Made by a program: the position numbers and the translations under genes. From NCBI GenBank assembly GCA_004151065.3, contig NWUY0300007205.1, positions 100,736 to 113,802 of the forward strand: DNA of 13,067 nt, read 5' to 3'. The notes under the pieces were generated by a model that worked only from the letters and a program-made list of their open reading frames with translations, had not been told where the DNA came from and did not search any database. Shown piece after piece: positions 7,700 through 13,067 of this stretch; within the stretch, counting starts at the first letter, position 1; every line of letters begins with the position of its first letter. Source of the DNA: Larix sibirica (taxonomy: Eukaryota; Streptophyta; Pinopsida; Pinales; Pinaceae).

Positions 7700-8900
7700 A
7701 GTAAAAAATTCTAGGCCTTGATGGTAGGACTGTAGAATTCTTCTTGGAAATTTTTGACATTATTGGAGTAGATCTCTTGGAGGTAGTGGAAGAGTCGAGA
7801 GTTAAGGGGTTCTCATCTAGTTCATTGAATGTTACCTCCATTGTGTTAATCAAAAATCCCGTTGAGCCTAGATTCCTTTAATGATTTCAGGCCTATATCA
7901 CGTTGTAATATTATTTATAATATTATTACCAAAGTAAATTTTAATAGAATAAGACCGAAGTTGGCAGAATTTGTCTAAAGTACAGTTTGGATTTCTGGCT
8001 AATAGACAAATTATGGATACTATGGTGGTGGCTCAAGAAAGTTTACATTCTATTAATACCAAAAAAATAGAATCCTTTATTTTGAAAATGGACCTAGTCA
8101 AATCTTATGATAGAGTGGATTGGAATTTCCTCAAGATGGTTTTTCTTTAGACTGGTCTTCCTTTGGAGGTGACAGATTGGATATGGCATGTGTTACCTTA
8201 GCGAATTTTTCAATTCTAGTGAATGGGCCCTCTTCATGTTTTTTTGAAAGCTCTGGAGGCCTTAGACAAAGCTATCATTTATCTACATTGCTCTTTCTAT
8301 TAGTGGTGGAAGGTATTAGTAGACTGTAAAGCTAGAATGGATGGTAGATTGCAAGGTGTAAAAGTTTCATATTTACATTACATCACACATTTTTTATTTG
8401 TGGATGATGTCCTTTTATTTGGGAATGGGACCTTGGATGGTTCTGAAACATTTCATGAGATTATTAAACTCTTTTGTGAGGATTTTGGTATGGAGGTATG
8501 TGATGTCAAGTCAAATTTGATTCATAATAGGATCAAGGATGAAGTTATGTCTCATATTTATAGTCTCTTCCCTTTTCATTGTGATCCTATTGATTCAGGT
8601 TTTAAATATCTTGGTTATCTTTTAAGGCCTACCAATTACAAAAAAGAAGATTGGATCTAGTTATTGAAAAAAGTGGAGAAAAGGAATGGTAATTGGGTTT
8701 ATAGATGGTTGTCTCTTGGAGGCAGGGTGATATTAATCAAATATGTTCTTGAGAGTGTACCTATCTATTGGATCTCTCTGGATAATATTCCAATGTCTAT
8801 TTTGTGGAGTATTAGAAACAATATGATGAACTTCTTGTGGGTAGTAAGTGCAGATAGGAAAAAGTTTCATCTGGCTAGTTGGGATGTTATTTATTTACCA
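7700..8900 (+). other. Reverse transcriptase domain of LINE ORF2
   Basis: This is the RVT_1-type polymerase. Landmarks in order, across three frames: GLDG near 7711-7722; SFNDFRPIS at about 7874-7900; QFGF...NRQI near 7983-8012; motif A KMDLVKSYD with catalytic Asp at 8091-8093; NGPSSCFF...GGLRQSYHLS at about 8222-8284 (family: GLRQGDPLS, so the GDP step is altered); motif C FVDD with Asp codons 8403-8405 and 8406-8408. The thumb-like LSLGGRVILIKYVLESVPIY segment begins at about 8711. The DD pair is intact. The frame changes near 7865, 7975, 8190 and 8330 each follow smoothly in the translated alignment. Confidence 0.93.
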
Positions 8901-9408
8901 AAGAAGTTGGGGGGTTGGCGTATTAAAGACCTTAATTGGTTCAGTATTGCTCTTAGCTTTAAGTGTCTAAGGAGAGGGATTTCTAGAACATGCCTTTGGA
9001 GTGAGGTTTTGCATGCAAGTTATTTTAAAAGGAAGTTTGTAATTGTTTGGATTAGGTCACCAAATAAATATGTCTCTAATGCATCCAATATTTGGAGAGT
9101 GTTTTTTAGATCCTACTCATGGTTTGGCTCATGGTTGTCTTGGAAAGTTGGTAATGGGTAGTAAGTTCATCTAGGAATTGATGCTTTTTTGGGGGGTGAA
9201 GCATTTGATAAGTTGTCTTAGTCTTTTATTTCATATCTTGCAGATCATGGTTTCAGAATTTGGGCACATGTTAAAAGAAATGTTTATTATCCTCTATTGT
9301 CCTCTTATTGGCCTCTAGCAGTAGATTTGGGTTTAGTGGGAGCCTAGCTTTGGAATGGAATAACTTTCTATCAGGTTTGAATTAGCTGGTATTATTCTAA
9401 CTGATTAA

Positions 9409-9723
9409 GATGATACATTAGTACGAGCTTGGAATGGATCTTCTAAGTGGATAAATACTAAAAGAGCTTATGATGCTATTGCTCTATCTTTTTTAGGTTT
9501 TGAGGTGAAATGGTGGTATGATAAGATCTGGAAGTGGAATGTTCCTCTTAAGCTAAAATGATTTTCTTGGACATGTTTGAAGAATTAAGTTATGACATGG
9601 GATAATTTAATTAAATGAGGTAGAATGGGGGCAACTATTTGTAGTTTGTGCTATAAAGAAACTTTGATTGTAGCTCATTTGTTCATACATTGTGAGTTGC
9701 AAAAAAAGTTTGGGATGGAGTAA
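9409..9723 (+). other. zf-RVT domain of LINE ORF2
   Basis: This is a zinc-binding domain found between reverse transcriptase and RNase H in plant LINEs. In one frame the sequence reads RAWNGSSKWINTKRAYDAI, then W...IWKWNVPLKLK, then a Cys/His cluster with Cys codons at 9640 and 9649, HLFIHC with His at 9676 and 9688, and Cys at 9691. The C-x2-C...H-x3-H-x0-C pattern and the VPLK and DNL landmarks are typical. Stops at 9406 (TAA), in KLK*FSW, KN*V and IK*G, and finally at 9721 show the decay. Confidence 0.85.
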
Positions 9724-9973
9724 AGGTTAGTCTACATATTTCAGAAGTGTGGATTTCCTCTTCTTTTGACCCATGTTTAAAATCTTAGACAAGTAGGGTT
9801 CCTTCTTTTAAAGAGTTGTCGATTTTTTAATGTTGGGGGATTTGGAGATGTAGGAATGCATACATATTTGAAAATGTGAGATTTTATGCTTATGTTACAG
9901 AGTAATTAGTTCTTACAAGGAATTTCACAAGGAAAATAAGTCAAAGATTCCTAGGATCATCTCGTATCCTTGC

Positions 9974-10386
9974 TTGAATGGTGTGATTATTGTTGGTTAT
10001 TTTGATGGTGCTTCACAGGATGGTATGTGTGTGGGTGGTATGCTTCTAAAGCTTAGTGGATCTCATTGTTTTCATTTGTGGATGGGATGTGGTGAAGGTA
10101 CCAATATGAGGGAAGAGCTATTGGCACTACGGAGTCTTCTCTTTTTGCGTCAAAATTTGGTATCTTGTCTTTTTAGGTACTTGGGGATTCAAAAGTGATC
10201 GTGGAACGGGCTGCTCAAAAGACAAATTTGAGAGCCTCTTCTTTAGAGTAGTGGTTCTCTAGGACAATGGATCATCAAGGTAGATTTATGGAGTTGTCAT
10301 TTTTTCATATTTATAGACAATTGAATACAATGGCAGATTATTTGTCACAGAAGGCCATAGGATTGTTGGAGGGCACCCTTTTTTAA
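9974..10386 (+). other. RNase H domain of LINE ORF2
   Basis: A C-terminal RNase H removes RNA from the RNA-DNA hybrid and is typical of plant L1 ORF2. The first half, in one frame, reads GYFDGASQDG (first catalytic Asp at 10004-10006), then GCGEGTNMREELLAL (catalytic Glu). The second half needs a frame change near 10170 and reads VLGDSKVIVERA (second catalytic Asp) and HIYRQLNTMADYLS (fourth acidic residue). A TAG at about 10249 and a TAA at 10384 break it. The D-E-D-D set is complete. Just upstream, at 9831-9878, the linker WGIWRCRNAYIFEN typical of this position is visible in a third frame. Confidence 0.9.
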
Positions 10387-10440
10387 GAGGAAATTCAAGA
10401 CAGCGTTATGTTGTATTTTGGGTCTTTTGATGCTTATTAG

Positions 10441-10664
10441 TTTTCAATTTCCGTAATAATGTATCTAGTTTTTTAGTATGCTTTAGGACTATATGATTGA
10501 CAACTTTTTTAGAGGTTAGTATGTTATTTTTTGTAAAGAAAACCATTGCTAGTGGACATTTTACATATATGTTTTTGGAGGACTATGATCTGGTTCTCTT
10601 TAGAGATATTTATGTATTAGATAATGTAATATTTGATTCATCTTAGTATGAATACCAGGATACA
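10441..10664 (+). other. LINE 3' untranslated region
   Basis: This T-rich stretch has no open frame. It follows the last ORF2 stop (10438-10440) and runs to the poly-T/poly-A junction at 10666-10685. Its length and T-richness fit plant LINE 3' leaders before the tail. An A-run of eight at 10678-10685 may be the remains of the tail. I see no clear AATAAA. Confidence 0.55.
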
Positions 10665-10864
10665 ATTTTTTTCTTTGAAAAAAAAGGTTAAAGCCCAAGA
10701 CCTAGAGGCATTAGTGCAAATTTTCCTTTTATGAACAATCACCGACTCATTATAAGTTGATCTTATTTTTTTCAATGAAAAAAAGGGCTAAAGCCCAAGA
10801 CCTAGAGGCATCAGTACAAATTTTCCTTTTATGAACAATCACCAACTCATTATAAATTGATGTT
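10665..10864. repeat. Two tandem copies of a 100-bp unit
   Basis: 10665-10764 and 10765-10864 align at an exact 100-bp offset. The part from 10691 has 5 differences in 74 bases from the copy at 10791. Each copy opens with a T-run, a short step (CTTTG or CAATG) and an A-run, then AAAGCCCAAGACCTAGAGGC. Copy 2 has a perfect inverted repeat GGGCT-AA-AGCCC (10785-10796), which is broken in copy 1 (GGTTAAAGCCC). A weak third start may lie at 10865. On the minus strand, a GGGCTTTAGCCC hairpin followed by a T-run resembles the 3' end of plant LINEs or SINEs, so the unit could be a tail fragment in reverse orientation. That is inference. Confidence 0.85.
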
Positions 10865-11500
10865 ATTTTATTTGAATAATGATGATGAGTCAACCATTGT
10901 TATTTTCTATCCATGACTAATAACTATCCTCACTATCCATGAACAATTAAATTATAAATTACTTTACCTCGTGAAAACAAAAAACCATTTTTTTATATAT
11001 TTAATGTTTGGAATATTACTCACTCAATTCCTAGAATAGGTTCACCAAATCCCTTTTATACGAAAAGTGCTTATAAAAATATGTTCATATATATATAAAT
11101 GTACAATGATTATAAAAATAGTTACGTATTTTCTATCGTGTTTTCATTGAATTCCACGTAACTATACATTTTTGTACGATGATTGTAAAAATAGTCCCAA
11201 ATCTCCTATTGGGTTTTCATTGAATGCCACGTAACAGTACGTTGTGTAATCAAATTCAAATGATTTGTTGAAAAAAACATTTTCAATCACAACACATACC
11301 TCGAAAACATACAACAAACAATAAAATATTATGAAGATATAACCATTATAAAATATAGTTTAGACTGGCTAGAATTTGACGGCTTGTGGAACGTTTTTTC
11401 CCATGTTGGAACGTTATTCGAAATCTAATTATAAAATTTAAACGTTAACCGTGTCGAGCATGAAAATATCCAGACCAGGGATCAAATTTGAAGGGTGGGG
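10865..11500. other. AT-rich spacer
   Basis: No gene, RNA gene or recognisable element is visible. It contains simple AT-rich sequence, a TATATATATA run near 11088-11098 and the 73-bp tandem duplication listed separately. Two GGAACGTT words (11388 and 11408) sit close together. Composition becomes more balanced after about 11500, where an N base occurs at 11502. Confidence 0.6.
11101..11246. repeat. 73-bp tandem duplication
   Basis: The segment 11101-11173 recurs at 11174-11246. The clearest shared pieces are GTACNATGATTNTAAAAATAGT at the start, and TTTTCATTGAATNCCACGTAAC further in (11141 and 11214). The middle has diverged. Both copies are in direct orientation and adjacent, consistent with one tandem duplication followed by drift. 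Confidence 0.75.
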
Positions 11501-12481
11501 TNAACCTGGGTTTCCTTGAATCCATGTTGGGGATAATGATTGACTTGCACTATCATCCATTTGTTGTTGGTCAGTGCATCATTGATCCATTATTTCCTCC
11601 TCTTTGTCTTCAAGTTGTTTATCCTACCTTGAGCCCACATAAACTTTAACGTGTGTGTTTTTCCTGCATATTCAGTGAGCCATCTTTTTTGTCAATTGTT
11701 TAACTTCATGTTGCATATTGTGGGAATGATTCTCCTACTCAATGATTTTTCTTTCAGAATATTTCTGATCTCAGAGGCCATTAGAATGTTTTTAATAGTT
11801 TTATTTTCTAGTTGAATGGTGAGGTGAGTTTCTTGTTGGCATAGAGATCAATCTCCCCTTTATTCCTGCTTTCCAAATCCTTCTTTCGGTGTTCCAATTG
11901 AATACAAAAATATCCTAAGGAATGTTGAACTTCATCAATTTTGTGTTCACAACTGGACCAAACAATACTGTGGGGTTTTTTTGGTACAACCTTGTCTTTC
12001 TTGTACTACATGGCACTTCACAGAGCTTCCCACCCATTGTCAATTATCGGATTCAAATTAATTTTCCACCTTATCAAAATGACCTTAGACCCTTTAAACT
12101 CCTTTCCATTTCCTTTCCTATGAATGATCTTATGCTCAAGATTTTGTTTGTATGCCATTTTCCCAATTTGCATGTTGCAAATTAGGGAATTATTGGTTAT
12201 CCAGTATTTTCTTTGTACTTGGGAAGGAACCGTACATATCAGAGTGGTGAAATCCATGTTTTAAAATAGGTAGATGCACCAAACGCATAGCATCGCCTTG
12301 GAAATTCCTTTGTATTCCAGGATAATATCCCCCCTCCATAAGAAGAATCCGAGTGGGAATTTGACATGACAGGTTTGCATAACAATCGACCTTTTGATTT
12401 AGAATTTTTTTGGCATGAAATAATCCCCCCCTCCTCAAACTTCTTTATGGGTTGGTTTATTCTATCAACAAGTCTACCCAT
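11480..12481 (-). pseudogene. Fossil minus-strand coding region with charged, helix-like stretches, family unknown
   Basis: Read on the minus strand, overlapping open pieces follow each other in different frames: 12481-12239 and 12438-12190, then 12257-12018. The last continues in the same frame to a TAG at 11810-11808 with stops only at 12018 and about 12009. Coherent text in that frame includes FKGSKVILIRW and IQLEHRKKDLESRNK. After a frame change near 11825, IQLENKTIKNILMASEIRNILKEKS follows, and later a charged stretch around DKQLEDKEEEI appears in another frame. Such Glu/Lys/Leu-rich text suggests a former coiled coil. I do not recognise the family. It could be a retroelement Gag-like protein or a host coiled-coil gene (XS-domain proteins are one thing to test). 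The N at 11502 lies near its end. Decay makes the limits soft. Confidence 0.35.
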
Positions 12482-12850
12482 GATTGCATTGTTGGGGATG
12501 GACTTGTTAATAAGGCATTGGTCAATGAGATTTGAGTCTCAAATTATTGTTAGCTTGGTAATCCCTTTTTTCTTATCCTGATCTAGATAGTTCCAAAGAG
12601 CTAAATGATGTTAATGTTGTTAAAGATGTGATTTCCATGGTGAAAAGTATGAAATAAGTTTGCTCAGTAATCAGATACAGTTTTATTTTTTATCTTGATA
12701 GTATTCTCTATTTGTGGGAGTCTATTATCTAGTTGTTTTTTTTTATATTTTTTGAAGCGCGTTTTATTATTGAATTACCAATTTTAAATGTTATGAATAG
12801 TTTTTTGCTCATTGGGATAGGAATTTATTTAAAAAATCCCCAAAATGTGG
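12482..12850. other. AT-rich spacer without recognisable gene
   Basis: A plus-strand ORF (12366-12581) overlaps the left end but lies opposite the fossil minus-strand frame and shows no domain. The rest is T-rich (a T-run near 12737-12752) with no feature I can support. The 22-bp repeat array begins at about 12851. Confidence 0.5.
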
Positions 12851-13067
12851 TTTCTAAAGAGAAAATCATATTCAATAAATGTTAGTATTAGAATTAAACG
12901 GTGAAAAAATCATATTGTAAAAAATGCCAATATCAATTTTCAAAAGTGCAAACCCCAATTTTGAAAGTCCAAATATCAGATTTCCAAATCACGAAAATAA
13001 GTTTCAAAAGTGTCAATATTGGGTTCAAAAAGTGCAAAATCCAATTATGAAAGTGTCAATTTCAAAT
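12851..13067. repeat. 22-bp minisatellite array, cut by the window end
   Basis: About ten consecutive units stay in a 22-base register from 12851 to the window end; one unit (12983-13002) is 20 bases. A rough consensus is TTCAAAAGTGCAAATNCAATT. The last six or seven units (from 12917) are clearest, with boundaries at 12917, 12939, 12961, 12983, 13003, 13025 and 13047. The first three are more diverged but keep the AAAATCATATT or related ending. The array probably continues beyond the window. It has no coding potential. Confidence 0.75.

Larger units (their letters stand above)
6336..10440 (+). pseudogene. LINE ORF2 pseudogene (endonuclease, reverse transcriptase, zf-RVT, RNase H)
   Basis: ORF2 encodes the enzyme that nicks target DNA and reverse-transcribes the LINE RNA. 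The frame opens at GTG 6336-6338 (presumably once ATG), overlapping the ORF1 stop, and ends at TAA 10384-10386 or TAG 10438-10440, about 1,365 codons and so full length for plant L1. It now needs frame changes near 7100, 7865, 7975, 8190, 8330, 9350, 9400, 9730-9810, 9970 and 10170. In-frame stops include 6552, 6681, 6771, 7363, 7702, 8658, 9159 and 9162. Domain order: endonuclease 6336-7040, linker with charged helices 7100-7700, reverse transcriptase 7700-8900, zf-RVT 9409-9720, RNase H 9974-10386. Signature residues of every domain remain recognisable. At 6552 and 8658, TAG stands where L1 proteins usually have Trp. The identification is secure; no function remains. Confidence 0.93.
4049..10685 (+). 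mobile_element. Decayed, nearly full-length plant L1-clade LINE retrotransposon
   Basis: This element contains, in the order expected for plant L1 non-LTR retrotransposons, ORF1 (DUF4283-like domain plus zinc knuckle), then ORF2 (AP-like endonuclease, reverse transcriptase, zf-RVT, RNase H), then a T-rich 3' untranslated region ending near an A-run at 10678-10685. The length of about 6.6 kb fits a near-complete copy rather than the usual 5'-truncated one. All domains lie on the plus strand. ORF1 and ORF2 are broken by many stops and frame changes, so the copy is dead. No LTRs are present, which rules out an LTR retrotransposon. The 5' end is soft, and the 3' end may instead be near 10665, because the A-run also belongs to a 100-bp duplicated unit. 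The element would transpose by target-primed reverse transcription in the nucleus. Confidence 0.93.

Noticed and set aside
7608-7853. Minus-strand ORF of 81 codons
   Set aside because: It is antisense to the start of the reverse transcriptase region, which carries recognisable motifs on the plus strand.
10678-10705. Search for a LINE target-site duplication (3' flank compared with 3780-4060)
   Set aside because: No matching stretch of 7 bp or more was seen by eye near the presumed 5' end, so no duplication is claimed.
3782-10900. LTR retrotransposon
   Set aside because: No long terminal repeats, integrase or protease are seen. The endonuclease, zf-RVT and DUF4283 set identifies a LINE.
11388-11415. 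Two GGAACGTT words 20 bp apart as a possible regulatory or repeat element
   Set aside because: Eight bases repeated once in AT-rich spacer is within chance, and no longer unit is shared.
12851-13067. The short-period array as a CRISPR
   Set aside because: Units are head to tail with no unique spacers and diverge from each other. The organism is a plant, so this is a minisatellite.

Overview
The window looks like intergenic, repeat-dominated DNA from a seed plant with a large genome. It is AT-rich, its coding traces are badly decayed, and its centrepiece is a plant-clade L1 (LINE) retrotransposon. That LINE has a DUF4283-type ORF1 with a zinc knuckle, and an ORF2 carrying endonuclease, reverse transcriptase, zf-RVT and a C-terminal RNase H, a combination typical of plant L1 elements. 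A conifer or another large plant genome would fit, but nothing here fixes the species. I see no intact protein gene, no rRNA or tRNA, no CRISPR array and no bacterial-style operon. Two single N bases (493 and 11502) mark ambiguous assembly positions.

Layout. (1) 1-1435 is a comparatively GC- and CpG-rich island that reads on the minus strand: upstream DNA with two G-boxes, one reading frame broken by two TAG codons (975 down to 289), and a trailer with a 7-bp hairpin. (2) 1436-2690 is very AT-rich spacer holding diverged copies of an unnamed repeat, including an 87-bp-spaced direct repeat. (3) 2690-3800 has more balanced composition and a fossil plus-strand reading frame of unknown identity. 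(4) About 4049-10685 is the nearly full-length, decayed LINE on the plus strand. (5) 10665-10864 is a 100-bp unit present twice, at the LINE 3' end. (6) 10865-11500 is AT-rich spacer with a 73-bp tandem duplication. (7) About 11480-12580 holds a fossil minus-strand frame rich in charged, helix-favouring residues. (8) 12851-13067 is a 22-bp minisatellite that runs off the end of the window.

How the parts relate. Only the two LINE ORFs form a functional unit. ORF1 (nucleic-acid-binding) would package the transcript, and ORF2 would nick the target and prime reverse transcription there. Its signature residues (endonuclease E, D and SDH; reverse transcriptase D and DD; RNase H D, E, D, D) are still readable, but at least seven frame changes and many stop codons make it inactive. 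The ORF1 stop and the ORF2 start overlap by four bases, which suggests the ancestor translated ORF2 by termination-reinitiation. I found no convincing new biological system. The most checkable oddities are the ORF1/ORF2 overlap, the 100-bp duplicated hairpin unit, the 22-bp array and the CpG-rich minus-strand island.
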